Shown: in pieces, positions 7,311-14,980 of the stretch
How the letters are laid out: every line of letters starts with the position of its first letter
How positions within the stretch are numbered: position 1 is the first letter of the stretch
Source: DATHBD01 sp035296325
GTDB lineage: Bacteria; Actinomycetota; Actinomycetes; Mycobacteriales; Micromonosporaceae
DNA length: 39,051 nucleotides
Direction: 5' to 3'
Assembly: GCA_035296325.1 (NCBI GenBank)
Contig: DATHBD010000039.1
Span: forward strand, 1-39,051
Program-made: the position numbers and the translations under genes
The notes under the pieces: generated by a model
Told to the model about the DNA's origin: nothing
Seen by the model: only the letters and a program-made list of their open reading frames with translations
Database searches by the model: none

Positions 7311-9287
7311 CTACCAGATGTTGGCACCGAACCAGTCGACGAGGCCCACGACCCACGGGGTCTGGCGGAGGTAGGCCACGCCGGCCGCGGCGAGGAAGAG
7401 ACCCGTGACGGCGTGCGCGCCACGGGCCCCGCGGCGGATCCGACCGAGGCGCCGCTCGAGCACCAGGCGGCCCACCAGCCGGGTCAGCGCGAACACGCCG
7501 ACCGCAACCGCCAACAGCAGCGCGAAGGCGATCACCTGCCCGGTGAGACGACCCCCGGTGGACGCGGCCCAGATGCCCCAGCACACGAACGCGAACACCG
7601 CGCCGGTGACGGATGAGCCGGACCCGACCCTGAGTGAACGCAAGCCGTCGCGGCTGGGCGGGCGCCACGACGGCGCGTCGACCCCCCGGAGCGGGTCGAT
7701 CACCATGTCGTCGGTGTCCTGCCGCACCGGCCGTGGGTCCGGCACGGCGGCACGGCCGCGCACCGGCAGCTGCGGACCGGGCTGCGGGGCGGCGGGCCGC
7801 GGGGTGCCGGCCGGAGATCCGGGCATCGCCGCAACCGGGGAACCTGGCATCGCAGCAACCGGCATCGCCGGCATCACGGCGGCCGGCGACCCGGCGGCAT
7901 TCATCGTCGCGGCCGGCGACCCGGCGGCACGCGTCGCCGCAGCCGGCGACCCGGCGGCATGCATCGGCGCGGTGGGGAACCCGGGCGGCGCGGCAGGCGG
8001 GGTGGATGGCGCGGACGCAAAGGTCGCAGCGGACCCGCCCGCGAAGGCGGCGACCGCCGACGCCGGCTGGCCCTGGGCGGGCGGCACGGCCGGCGCCGCC
8101 ATCGCCGCGCCGGCCGGTGCGAACGTCAGCTGGCCGGAGCCGTTCGCGGCGGCGGCACGCAGCGCTACAAGCTCGCGCTCCAGGCGCTCGATGCGCTGAA
8201 ACGCCTCGGTCTCCGTACCGGTCAGCGCGGGACGCAGGCTCACCCGACCGGATGCCCGCGCCGGCTCCACGGACCGGTCCGGCGGCTCGGACCAGTCCAC
8301 GCCAACGTCCGGCGCCCCGGCCTGGCGAACCGGATCGGCCTGCCGGACCAACTGCGCCAGGCGGGTCACCCAGCCGGCGAGTTCCGGGGTGGTCGGCCGA
8401 TCGCCTGGCCGGTCGGCCAGCGGAGCATGTAGGTGGTCCCGCAGGGCCGGGGTGCGTTCCAGGACCGGGTGGCGGCGCAGCACCGACCACGGCGGCGGCG
8501 AGGACATGCCGGCTGGCAGCGCGTTCGCGTCGACCCGCGGGTACGCGCCGGTGACCAGGAAGTACGCCACCGCGCCGAAGCCGTGTACGTCATAGGCCGG
8601 GCCGACCTGCGAGGCCCCCCCGAATGCCTCCGGGCCACCCGACTCCGGGGTGTACGCGATCTGGGTGATCTCCTCGGCGCGCCAGTACCGGGCGCCGGTG
8701 AAGTCGATCAGGCGCACCTCGCCGGTGGCGAGCACCAGCACGTTGGATGGCTTGACGTCCATGTGCAGCACCGGCGTCGCGCCGGACTGCTGGGGATGGT
8801 GGATCGCGCGGAGCACGCCGGCCAACATGCCCAGTGCGGCGACGGCATTGAGTCGGCGTCCGTTCGGGGCAAGGCCGGTGCGCTGGATGACGTACTCCCG
8901 GAGGTTCACTCCGTGCAGATAGTCGTAGATCTGGTACGGCACCGCGTCGCCCGGTGCGGGGCGCTGGCCGGGGCGGTGCGGCGGCGGGCCGTAGAAGCCG
9001 TCGGCACGCCGGCAGATCCCGCCGACCCCCCGGTTGTTCAGGTCCATCAGTGCCGCGTCACCCTTGTCCCAGGAGCGCAACTCGTCGGCGAGCGGCCGGT
9101 TGGGGTCGACCCGGAAGACCTTGACGGTCATCGGGGCCGAGGTGACCCCGCCGCACAGCCGCACCGCCCGGTACACGTCCGCCTGCCCGCCGGAGCCCAG
9201 GTGGGCGACCAGACGGTACCGCTGGTAGGTCTCCGGCAACGGGCTGGCCGGGCCACAGACCAGATCCAGCAGCGCGCCGTGCGACAT
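7311..9287 (-). CDS. Membrane-anchored serine/threonine protein kinase, 658 aa
   Basis: The N-terminal kinase domain (about residues 20-330) has the glycine loop LGSGGQADVY, the ATP lysine Lys56 (MTVKVFR), a catalytic loop HMDVKPSN with Asp177, and the metal-binding Asp195 in a DFT that replaces the usual DFG. The key acidic and basic residues remain, so it may be active. A Pro/Ala-rich low-complexity linker with 10-residue AAGSPAA repeats follows. Near the C-terminus are about three transmembrane segments, an arrangement in which the kinase faces the cytoplasm. The start is ATG 9287 with GGGGAGGG 8 nt upstream. It runs toward the GT87 fragment, 165 nt away. Substrate and stimulus unknown. 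Confidence 0.88.
   Translation of the reverse strand: MSHGALLDLVCGPASPLPETYQRYRLVAHLGSGGQADVYRAVRLCGGVTSAPMTVKVFRVDPNRPLADELRSWDKGDAALMDLNNRGVGGICRRADGFYGPPPHRPGQRPAPGDAVPYQIYDYLHGVNLREYVIQRTGLAPNGRRLNAVAALGMLAGVLRAIHHPQQSGATPVLHMDVKPSNVLVLATGEVRLIDFTGARYWRAEEITQIAYTPESGGPEAFGGASQVGPAYDVHGFGAVAYFLVTGAYPRVDANALPAGMSSPPPWSVLRRHPVLERTPALRDHLHAPLADRPGDRPTTPELAGWVTRLAQLVRQADPVRQAGAPDVGVDWSEPPDRSVEPARASGRVSLRPALTGTETEAFQRIERLERELVALRAAAANGSGQLTFAPAGAAMAAPAVPPAQGQPASAVAAFAGGSAATFASAPSTPPAAPPGFPTAPMHAAGSPAAATRAAGSPAATMNAAGSPAAVMPAMPVAAMPGSPVAAMPGSPAGTPRPAAPQPGPQLPVRGRAAVPDPRPVRQDTDDMVIDPLRGVDAPSWRPPSRDGLRSLRVGSGSSVTGAVFAFVCWGIWAASTGGRLTGQVIAFALLLAVAVGVFALTRLVGRLVLERRLGRIRRGARGAHAVTGLFLAAAGVAYLRQTPWVVGLVDWFGANIW
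7800..7985. repeat. Tandem repeats inside the kinase linker
   Basis: A unit of about 30 bp built on GGCGACCCGGCGGCA recurs three times and encodes 10-residue AAGSPAAxxx repeats. Next to it are 24-bp units encoding VAAMPGSP. These in-frame repeats make the linker prone to length change by slippage. Confidence 0.7.
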
Positions 9288-9385
9288 CGTCGAACCCTCC
9301 CCACGGCCGACCGGGGTTGCGCCCGGCACCTCCTCCCACCGAGCGTAGCCACCAGCGACAACGCGAGCCCGCACCCCCGGCTGTC

Positions 9386-9476
9386 GGGTCCCGTCAGCGG
9401 GCCCGGTCAGCGGGCCCGGTCAGCGGGCCCGGTCAGCGGGTCCCGTCAGCGCGTCCCGTCAGCGCGTCCCGTCAGC
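9386..9476. repeat. 13-bp tandem repeat, seven units
   Basis: Seven head-to-tail copies of GGGYCCSGTCAGC (13 bp) fill the region between the divergent kinase and the gene at 9567. Units 2-4 are identical (GGGCCCGGTCAGC); the others differ by one or two bases. The period is not a multiple of three and no ORF spans it convincingly. Confidence 0.85.
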
Positions 9477-9530
9477 GACGGACGGCGGCGGCGGCCCGCC
9501 AACGGCGTGGCGCACGCGCGCTCGGGACGA

Positions 9531-9559
9531 TTGAGGTGTGCCGAAGCCCACGCTAGGGT
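9531..9559 (+). promoter_or_regulatory. Promoter of the gene at 9567, likely leaderless
   Basis: TTGAGG (9531-9536) and TAGGGT (9554-9559) are 17 nt apart. The -10 ends 7 nt before the ATG at 9567, so transcription should begin at or next to the start codon. Confidence 0.65.
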
Positions 9560-9566
9560 CACCGGC

Positions 9567-10205
9567 ATGGGCATCCAGCGCCGACGGCGGCGTGCGCGAC
9601 CCGCCACGGGCGCAGACCCGACGCGGCCGGAGCACCGCCCGGTCGCCCCGCCGGGCGGCGAGTCAGCCTCCGCCGACAGCGGCCCGGTCGACTCCGGGCA
9701 GCCCTCCCCCGCCGGCCTGGCCGAGCGGCCGGAGAGCTCCGCGACCACGTCGGCCGTGCACGACCCGGACCCGACCGAGCCGCTCCGGGCCGGGGCGGAG
9801 GCCCTGACGGCCGGGGCGGAGGCCCTGACGGCCGGGGCGCAGCGGGTCGGCGGCGCACCCGGGGAAGCCGAGACCGCAACGGCGCCGAGGGCAGCTCCCG
9901 GAAAGGCTGCTGCCGCCGCGAGGCGGTCGGCCGGTCGGAAGCGGCCGGATCCGAAGCGCGCGGACTCCGCCGAGTGGGAGCCCGGCCAGGATCTCTACCG
10001 TCTCGAGCCCGACGACATGCACACGGAACGGGGGCTGCGGGGCCTGGTCGGCAGCGGCTCCTCGCAGGTCGGAGTGACCGCCGCCATGCGCGCCAGGGAC
10101 GCCGCACGGCCCACCGACGCGGATCTGGCCGCCGCTGAGGCCAACCTCGCCATCATCCGGCGCGGCTGGGTGCCCCGCGAGGATCTGCCCCGCCCGGGGC
10201 GCTGA
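9567..10205 (+). CDS. Conserved-looking hypothetical protein, 212 aa
   Basis: The protein starts at ATG 9567 directly behind a -10 box. It has a basic N-terminus (GIQRRRRRARP), a long disordered Pro/Ala/Ser/Glu-rich middle with a 7-residue AGAEALT repeat (21-bp DNA repeat near 9790-9838), and a Lys/Arg patch (GRKRPDPKR). The more ordered C-terminus (about 145-212; QDLYRLEPDDMHTERGL, then an Ala-rich helix ending IIRRGWVPREDLPR) is the part likely to carry function. No signal peptide or membrane segment is seen. I do not recognise the family. It converges on rpiB, 14 nt away. Confidence 0.75.
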   Translation: MGIQRRRRRARPATGADPTRPEHRPVAPPGGESASADSGPVDSGQPSPAGLAERPESSATTSAVHDPDPTEPLRAGAEALTAGAEALTAGAQRVGGAPGEAETATAPRAAPGKAAAAARRSAGRKRPDPKRADSAEWEPGQDLYRLEPDDMHTERGLRGLVGSGSSQVGVTAAMRARDAARPTDADLAAAEANLAIIRRGWVPREDLPRPGR

Positions 10206-10219
10206 GGTCCCGGCCGGCC

Positions 10220-10684
10220 TCAGAGCTCGGGCAGCTCGTGACTGCGTTCGTACCCGGCAACCTGGGCGATCCGCCGGGCGTGCCGCTCGTCACCGGAGAA
10301 CGCGGTACTGAGGAAGGTGCCGACGATCGCCGTCGCCTCGTCGAGCGTGTGCATCCGCGCGCCGATCGACACCACGTTCGCGTCGTTGTGTTCCCGGGCG
10401 AGCCGGGCGGTCTCCGAACTCCAGGCCAGGGCCGCCCGGATCCCGGGCACCTTGTTCGCGGAGATCTGCTCCCCGTTGCCCGATCCACCGATCACCACGC
10501 CGAGGCTGCCCGGGTCGGCGACCGTGCGGGCGCCGGTGTGGAAGCAGTACGCCGGGTAGTCGTCCTCCGGATCGAAGCTCGGTGGCCCCACATCGACCAC
10601 GTCATAGCCCTGCTCGGCGAGCTGGCCCGCCAGGTGCACTTTCAGGTCATAGCCGGCGTGATCGGAGCCCAGGTAGACGCGCAT
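10220..10684 (-). CDS. rpiB: Ribose-5-phosphate isomerase B, 154 aa
   Basis: RpiB interconverts ribose 5-phosphate and ribulose 5-phosphate in the pentose phosphate pathway. The RpiB/LacAB fold is recognised from MRVYLGSDHAGYDLK at the N-terminus, the GGSGNGEQISANKVPGIR phosphate/ring-opening loop and the AREHNDANVVSIGAR segment. The position usually occupied by Cys in enterobacterial enzymes reads GGSGNG, as in the mycobacterial type that uses Glu. ATG 10684 gives the standard N-terminus; a longer frame to 10729 is not supported. Length is normal. Confidence 0.95.
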   Translation of the reverse strand: MRVYLGSDHAGYDLKVHLAGQLAEQGYDVVDVGPPSFDPEDDYPAYCFHTGARTVADPGSLGVVIGGSGNGEQISANKVPGIRAALAWSSETARLAREHNDANVVSIGARMHTLDEATAIVGTFLSTAFSGDERHARRIAQVAGYERSHELPEL

Positions 10685-10697
10685 ACCGCGCAGTCTC

Positions 10698-10892
10698 TCA
10701 GAGTCGGAAGGCGCCCATGCACGCGCCAACCAGCAGGCCGGTACCCAGCACCACGGCGAGAGCCACGATCAGGGCGACGACCTGCGGCGCAAGCCGCAAC
10801 TGCCGCCTGCGGTCCCACAGCACGGCCGCACCCGCGTACATCGCGAAACCGCTGGCCGCCACCACGGCGGCGATGAAGATTCGAAGGCCCAC
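10698..10892 (-). CDS. Small two-pass membrane protein, 64 aa
   Basis: The start is taken as GTG 10892, two bases after the stop of the DUF1015 gene, which suggests translational coupling. The protein has two hydrophobic helices (about residues 4-22 and 36-60) around a basic loop WDRRRQLR. The open frame extends to 10949, but that part overlaps the DUF1015 coding end. Family unknown. rpiB follows 13 nt after its stop, so the three genes may form one transcript. Confidence 0.55.
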   Translation of the reverse strand: MGLRIFIAAVVAASGFAMYAGAAVLWDRRRQLRLAPQVVALIVALAVVLGTGLLVGACMGAFRL

Positions 10893-10894
10893 CG

Positions 10895-12112
10895 CTATGC
10901 CGGAAGTTCCGCCAGGACCAGACCCGCCCGGGCTTTCGGGGTGAACCACGTGCTCTTACGGGGCATCTTCTGGCGGGCGAGGTTGACCGCCACGAAATCG
11001 TCGACGGTGACGGGCGCGATCAGCACGGCGAGTTCCGCCCGGCCGGCGTCCACCTCGCCGCGCAGCCAGGAGGCCGGATAGTCGCCGCCGACGTAGGTGA
11101 TGCGCTTGTCACCGGGGTCGAGACCGAGGGCCTCGCCGAGCAGTCGGCGCTCCACCAGGGCGTGATCCAGGTTGTCGATGGGTGCAGCGTCCGGGTCTGC
11201 GGCGAGCCGCACCGACCAGGAGCCGTCCGCGGTGTACAGGTGGACCCATCCGCCCTGCGCCGGCAGTTCGACCTGCCCACGCAGGGGCTCCACGTCGGAT
11301 CCACCGGCGTTCAGCCGGGCGCAGAGACCTGGCGTTCCGATCCCCAACTCGCTCACCAGCCGGTTGTACGGCTCGATGGTGACCGATGCCGGCGTGGTGA
11401 TCACCGCCAGGAACCGCGGGATTCCGGCGGTCTGCGCGGCGAGGCTGCGGTGGTTGCCGTCCGCGACGACGAGCTCGCCGCCGCCGGCCAGCGCCAGCAG
11501 CCCGTCGGCGACCGGGCCCGGCTCGACCGGCCAGATCTCGTGGGTCCGCCCCGCCTGGTCGGTGTCGGCGGCTGCGGGCGGGCCGGCTTGCGCGGTGGCC
11601 GCGGCGAGGGCGGTGTGCAGCTCCTCGCCGGACGCCGTCTGCAGCAGGAGCACCGGGGAGAGCAGGTGCCCGGTCGCCTCAGCGAGGGCCACCCGCTCAC
11701 GGACCTTGTCCAGGAAGACGTCCTCGTTGCGGATGACGGCGCCGGGCTCGTCGGCGTTCGCCGAGATCTGGTCCGTATCGACCATGCACCAGAGCCCGTA
11801 GGCGCTCGCGCCGCCGGGTGCGCTGATCCGGTACAGCACCACGACATCGCTGGCGGCTTCGTACCGGCCGGCCTGCTTCGCCGCCGAGAGTCTCGCCACA
11901 GCGTCCGGTAGGCAGTCACGGAACTGTCGGCCGACGCTCTCCGGGGCGCGGTGCGGCATCTCGACGCCGAGGGCGCTGAAGGGGTTGTCGGCGAGGATCC
12001 GGGTGATCTCGGCGTCGTCAGCGAACTCGTCGTAGTTCTGCGCGCCGGTGGTCTGGCCTGCCGGGCCGCCGGCGGAGAGCCAGGCGCGGGCGATCGGGTG
12101 GGCGACGGTCAT
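10895..12112 (-). CDS. DUF1015 family protein (SerK/SbnI-like), 405 aa
   Basis: DUF1015 proteins share a ParB/Srx-like fold; characterised relatives include free-serine kinases. Visible hallmarks are the N-terminal DEFADDAEITRILADNPFSAL, the VVLYRISAPGG strand, the VADGNHRSLAA motif (usually DGHHRY in the family) and the C-terminal KSTWFTPKARAGL. The start is ATG 12112; TACCGT lies 6 nt upstream of it, which points to a leaderless transcript. The frame open to 12223 is basic and shadow-like. Substrate is inferred from distant relatives only. Confidence 0.85.
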   Translation of the reverse strand: MTVAHPIARAWLSAGGPAGQTTGAQNYDEFADDAEITRILADNPFSALGVEMPHRAPESVGRQFRDCLPDAVARLSAAKQAGRYEAASDVVVLYRISAPGGASAYGLWCMVDTDQISANADEPGAVIRNEDVFLDKVRERVALAEATGHLLSPVLLLQTASGEELHTALAAATAQAGPPAAADTDQAGRTHEIWPVEPGPVADGLLALAGGGELVVADGNHRSLAAQTAGIPRFLAVITTPASVTIEPYNRLVSELGIGTPGLCARLNAGGSDVEPLRGQVELPAQGGWVHLYTADGSWSVRLAADPDAAPIDNLDHALVERRLLGEALGLDPGDKRITYVGGDYPASWLRGEVDAGRAELAVLIAPVTVDDFVAVNLARQKMPRKSTWFTPKARAGLVLAELPA

Positions 12113-12161
12113 GCCGAGACGGTATCGGTTGCGCCGTGGCGCCGTGCTCGGGCCCCGCGAT

Positions 12162-12581
12162 TCAGTGACGGGCGCGGTTGCGCGCCCCGCGCCGTACCGG
12201 CGACGCCACCGCGGTCGGTGCACCCGAGGCGGCCGCGGCCGGGGCGACCCTGGCCGGGGCGACCCTGGCCGGGGCGACCTTGGCCGGGGCGACCTTGGCC
12301 GGGGCTGCGGCGGTGACCGGCGCTACCGTGACCGGCGTGGCGCCCGGCGCCACGGTGACCGTTGCGGTCAGCCCTTCGTACATCCGCGCGGTGACTACGA
12401 TCGGCGGCGCCAGCAGCGCGATCACGTCGTCCGGAAGGTCGGGGAGAAGTTGCTTCCAGCCACGCTCCTCAACCCCCCAGCTGCGGGCCGAGCAGTGCAC
12501 GTCGGGCTCCCGGTCGCCCGCCTGAGCTGGTGCCTGCGCCGGCGCCGGCGCAACGTTCATCGTCAGGTCCTGGCTCGCCAT
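12162..12581 (-). CDS. Hypothetical protein with Ala/Pro/Val repeats, 139 aa
   Basis: ATG 12581 is chosen because GGAG lies 6 nt upstream. Residues about 30-70 (HCSARSWGVEERGWKQLLPD, then DDVIALLAPPIVVTARMYEGL) look folded and specific. The C-terminal half is low complexity with KVAPA/RVAPA five-residue repeats (15-bp DNA repeat at about 12238-12305) and ends in a basic RRGARNRARH. No signal peptide. It is the gene after the anti-sigma factor (85 nt gap, same strand). Function unknown; the basic repeat tail could bind nucleic acid or membrane. Confidence 0.62.
   Translation of the reverse strand: MASQDLTMNVAPAPAQAPAQAGDREPDVHCSARSWGVEERGWKQLLPDLPDDVIALLAPPIVVTARMYEGLTATVTVAPGATPVTVAPVTAAAPAKVAPAKVAPARVAPARVAPAAAASGAPTAVASPVRRGARNRARH
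12238..12305. repeat. 15-bp tandem repeat in the coding region
   Basis: Four copies of GGCCGGGGCGACCYT, in frame, encode the KVAPA/RVAPA repeats of the hypothetical protein. Confidence 0.75.
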
Positions 12582-12666
12582 TACCATCTCCAACATGCGC
12601 GGTCGAGGGATACCACTGAGGGCAACGACCCACCGGGCAGAGCGTGACTGATATTTCCCGAGGGGC

Positions 12667-13092
12667 TCATACCGACGCCGGACTATGTCGGTTGAGGGTC
12701 TTGACGATGCGCAGCGCAGCGCCGTGCGGCTGGCGACGGCGCAGCTCAACCACGTCCGCCAGGGCGCGGATGATCCGCAACCCCCGCCCGGACTCGTCGT
12801 CGGGGCCGGCCGGTTCGAACCCGGCGTTGACGTCGTCGACCCCCACCCCGTCGTCGACGATGTCGATCACGCAGCGGTCGTCGTGGATGGCGATCGTCAC
12901 CTCGTAGTCGGCGCCCTCCCGGGCGTGCTGCACGACGTTGGCGCAGGCCTCACCGACGGCGAGCCCGATGTCGGCGCGGCACTCGCGGGTGATTCCCAGC
13001 ACGCTGAGCGCTGCGTCGAGGATGCGCCGAGTGAGGGAGACGGTCTGCCTGTCACGCGGAAGCGAAAGTGCAAGACGAACCTCGATACCCAC
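12667..13092 (-). CDS. RsbW-like anti-sigma factor / ATP-binding regulator, 141 aa
   Basis: This is a small GHKL-type ATPase of the serine-protein kinase anti-sigma family. The N box is GEACANVVQHA, the G1 box is VDDGVGVD and the G2 box is ESGRGLRII. Such proteins hold an alternative sigma factor and release it when bound by an anti-anti-sigma partner; neither partner is seen here. The start is GTG 13092 with GGAGGGA 7 nt upstream; the open frame to 13704 is antisense to the CDF gene. A SigB-like promoter lies 34 nt upstream. Confidence 0.88.
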   Translation of the reverse strand: MGIEVRLALSLPRDRQTVSLTRRILDAALSVLGITRECRADIGLAVGEACANVVQHAREGADYEVTIAIHDDRCVIDIVDDGVGVDDVNAGFEPAGPDDESGRGLRIIRALADVVELRRRQPHGAALRIVKTLNRHSPASV

Positions 13093-13125
13093 GTTCGCTC
13101 CCTCCGGCGACCCGATGAATTGTTC

Positions 13126-13151
13126 ATGCCCCGTGGTCACGGTTCGGAAAC
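13126..13151 (-). promoter_or_regulatory. SigB-type promoter candidate for the anti-sigma factor
   Basis: On the minus strand GTTT (13148-13151) and GGGCAT (13126-13131) are separated by 16 nt, close to the GTTT-N14-16-GGGTAT pattern of stress sigma factors of the SigB/SigH group. It would start transcription about 25 nt before the GTG of the RsbW-like gene. Confidence 0.42.
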
Positions 13152-13196
13152 CGACCTGCTGATCCTGAGCCGGGCCGACACATAGTGAATTTCGCA

Positions 13197-13202
13197 TACA
13201 AT
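13197..13202 (+). promoter_or_regulatory. -10 box of the CDF transporter gene
   Basis: TACAAT ends 7 nt before GTG 13210. It overlaps the in-frame ATG at 13201, so that ATG cannot be the start if this promoter is used. The CCGACA 16 nt upstream may serve as -35. Confidence 0.55.
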
Positions 13203-13209
13203 GGGCGGC

Positions 13210-14196
13210 GTGGGAGCAAGCGGTGGATCCGGGCACCGGCACGCACACCGGCCAAACGGCGCGGCGTCCGGTGCCGCCGACCGGCGCTGGTTGACGCTGG
13301 CGCTCGTGCTCATCGTCGGTCTGATGTCGGCCGAGGTCGTGGTTGGGCTGCTGGCTGGGTCGCTGGCCCTGCTCGCCGACGCCGGCCACCTGCTGACCGA
13401 CGCCGTGGCGATCGTCCTCGCGCTGACCGCGATCCGGGTGGCGGCCAGGCCGCCCTCGGGCGGGTTCACCTACGGATGGCACCGAACGGAGATTCTTTCC
13501 GCCCACGCCAACGGCTTCACTCTGCTGGCGCTGGCCGCCTGGCTGGCGGTCGAGGCGGTCCAGCGCCTGACCGACCCGCCGCCGGTGGCCGGTGCCGCGG
13601 TCCTCGTCACCGCCCTCGCCGGCATCGCCGTCAACCTGGTCGCCGTCTGGGCCATCGGCCACGCGAACCGGGCCAGCCTGAACGTGGAGGGAGCGTTCCA
13701 GCACGTCCTCACGGACCTGTTCGCGTTCGTCGCCACCGCCGTCGCCGGCGGCGTGGTGCTGCTGACCGGATTCCGCCAGGCGGACGCGATCGCCTCGCTG
13801 GTGGTGGTGGCGTTGATGGTCAGGTCCGGGATCGCCCTGGTCCGGGAGTCCGGAATGATCTTCCTGGAAACGGCGCCGGCGGGTCTCGACCCGGCGTCGC
13901 TGGGTCGGGAACTGGCCGCCCTGCCCGGCGTGGTGGAACTACACGACCTGCACGTGTGGCAGGTCACCCCGGCATACCCGGCGCTTTCCGCCCATGTCCT
14001 GGTGGCCCCGGAACGCGACTGCCACGCGGTCCGGCGGGCGATCGAGGTACGGCTGCGCGAGGCGTATGCCATCGAGCACACGACGCTGCAGGTCGACCAC
14101 GCGGACGCCCACCTCGAGCCGGCTCCGGACGACCCGGCCGGGCACTGCGCCGACCCGCACGGGGCGAGCTACCGCCCGGCGCCGCTGGCCGGCTGA
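13210..14196 (+). CDS. Cation diffusion facilitator (CzcD-type metal efflux), 328 aa
   Basis: CDF proteins export Zn(II), Co(II) or similar ions in exchange for protons. The His-rich N-terminus (HRHAHRPNG) is typical. The transport-site motif ADAGHLLTDA (HxxxD) is in helix II, and the matching H-x3-D (FQHVLTDLFA) is in helix V. Six membrane segments are visible. The cytoplasmic C-terminal domain starts around VVELHDLHVWQVTPAYPALSAH. The start is set at GTG 13210 because of the -10 box; ATG 13201 is the alternative. It overlaps the convergent DUF3817 gene by 28 nt. The metal is not certain. Confidence 0.93.
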   Translation: MGASGGSGHRHAHRPNGAASGAADRRWLTLALVLIVGLMSAEVVVGLLAGSLALLADAGHLLTDAVAIVLALTAIRVAARPPSGGFTYGWHRTEILSAHANGFTLLALAAWLAVEAVQRLTDPPPVAGAAVLVTALAGIAVNLVAVWAIGHANRASLNVEGAFQHVLTDLFAFVATAVAGGVVLLTGFRQADAIASLVVVALMVRSGIALVRESGMIFLETAPAGLDPASLGRELAALPGVVELHDLHVWQVTPAYPALSAHVLVAPERDCHAVRRAIEVRLREAYAIEHTTLQVDHADAHLEPAPDDPAGHCADPHGASYRPAPLAG

Positions 14197-14492
14197 GCCG
14201 CCTGACTCACCCGGCGAGCCACCACCCGCTCCGCCACGAAGGACAGGAACGGCACCGTCCCGGCCAGCATGATCAGCACCGTGAACCCTGGCGACCAGCG
14301 GACCCGACGGGCCAGGTCGAACGTCAGCGCCAGATACACCATGTACAGGAAGCCGTGGGCCGGCCCGACGAGCGCCACCACTGACTCGTCGTGGGCGACG
14401 TACTTGCGGATGGTGCCGTAGGTGAGCACGATCAGCAGCACACCGACGATGTATGCGATCACCCGGTAGCGGGTCAGTGCGGACTTGATCAT
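14169..14492 (-). CDS. DUF3817 family integral membrane protein, 107 aa
   Basis: The protein has three hydrophobic segments and the family pattern RYRVIAYIVGVLLIVL, then VGPAHGFLYMVYLALTFDLA, then a terminal helix and basic tail. DUF3817 proteins are widespread in actinobacteria and have no assigned function. ATG 14492 lies 4 nt after the stop of the upstream gene, so the two are probably translated together. Its 3' end overlaps the end of the CDF gene on the other strand. Confidence 0.88.
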   Translation of the reverse strand: MIKSALTRYRVIAYIVGVLLIVLTYGTIRKYVAHDESVVALVGPAHGFLYMVYLALTFDLARRVRWSPGFTVLIMLAGTVPFLSFVAERVVARRVSQAAQPASGAGR

Positions 14493-14496
14493 GGCC

Positions 14497-14892
14497 TCAT
14501 CCGGGGTACTCGTTCGGGCGGCGGTCGGGGTTGGCGGTCAGCCATGCCAGGTACCGGTTGTACGCGGCGAGCTCAGGATCCTCCGCCCCCGCGGCGGCCG
14601 GCTCGGCGGAGCGCGCCCGCGGCACCGGTGGGGATGGCCGGATCAGCGGCGGCGGCGTGGTCGACGGCGTCGGGTTTCCGGCGGCGCGGCGCATCTCGTC
14701 CCGGACCGCATTCGCCCAGATGAGCACCACGAAGCCGGCGAACACCGGCCACTCGAAGGTGTACGCCCAGCTCAGTCGGTTGCCGCCGCTCGCCCGCTGA
14801 AACTGCCACCAGCCAAGCCCCAGACAGCCCCCGACGGCGAGCAGGGCCAGCAGATGCCAGGCCAGCCACCGGGGAGTCAACAGCCGCCGCAC
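14497..14892 (-). CDS. Small membrane protein with two N-terminal helices, 131 aa
   Basis: Residues about 6-25 and 40-60 form two membrane segments around a loop with WWQFQRA and LSWAYTFEWPVFAG, a pattern I have seen in conserved actinobacterial membrane proteins. The C-terminal half is a Pro-rich cytoplasmic tail ending AYNRYLAWLTANPDRRPNEYPG. The start is set at GTG 14892, because TACGCT lies 6 nt upstream (leaderless pattern); an in-frame ATG at 14928 lies upstream of this box. It is coupled to the DUF3817 gene. Function unknown. Confidence 0.75.
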   Translation of the reverse strand: MRRLLTPRWLAWHLLALLAVGGCLGLGWWQFQRASGGNRLSWAYTFEWPVFAGFVVLIWANAVRDEMRRAAGNPTPSTTPPPLIRPSPPVPRARSAEPAAAGAEDPELAAYNRYLAWLTANPDRRPNEYPG

Positions 14893-14980
14893 CCTGCGAG
14901 CGTAGGCACCACTGCGCGCGGACCGCACGCCGGGCCCGCCGGGTGGTCAGCTGCCCCAGCGCCGCGCCGCGCCGCCCCGC

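Noticed and set aside
9386..9476. CRISPR-like array
   Set aside because: The 13-bp units are directly adjacent with no unique spacers and no cas genes are in the window; it is a simple tandem repeat.
12178..12525. Plus-strand Ala/Thr/Gly repeat ORF of 115 codons
   Set aside because: It is the mirror of the 15-bp repeats in the minus-strand gene, which has a proper ribosome binding site and a specific folded part.
12667..13704. Anti-sigma factor extended to 345 codons
   Set aside because: The extension is antisense to the N-terminal half of the CDF transporter; GTG 13092 with its ribosome binding site gives a normal RsbW-like length.
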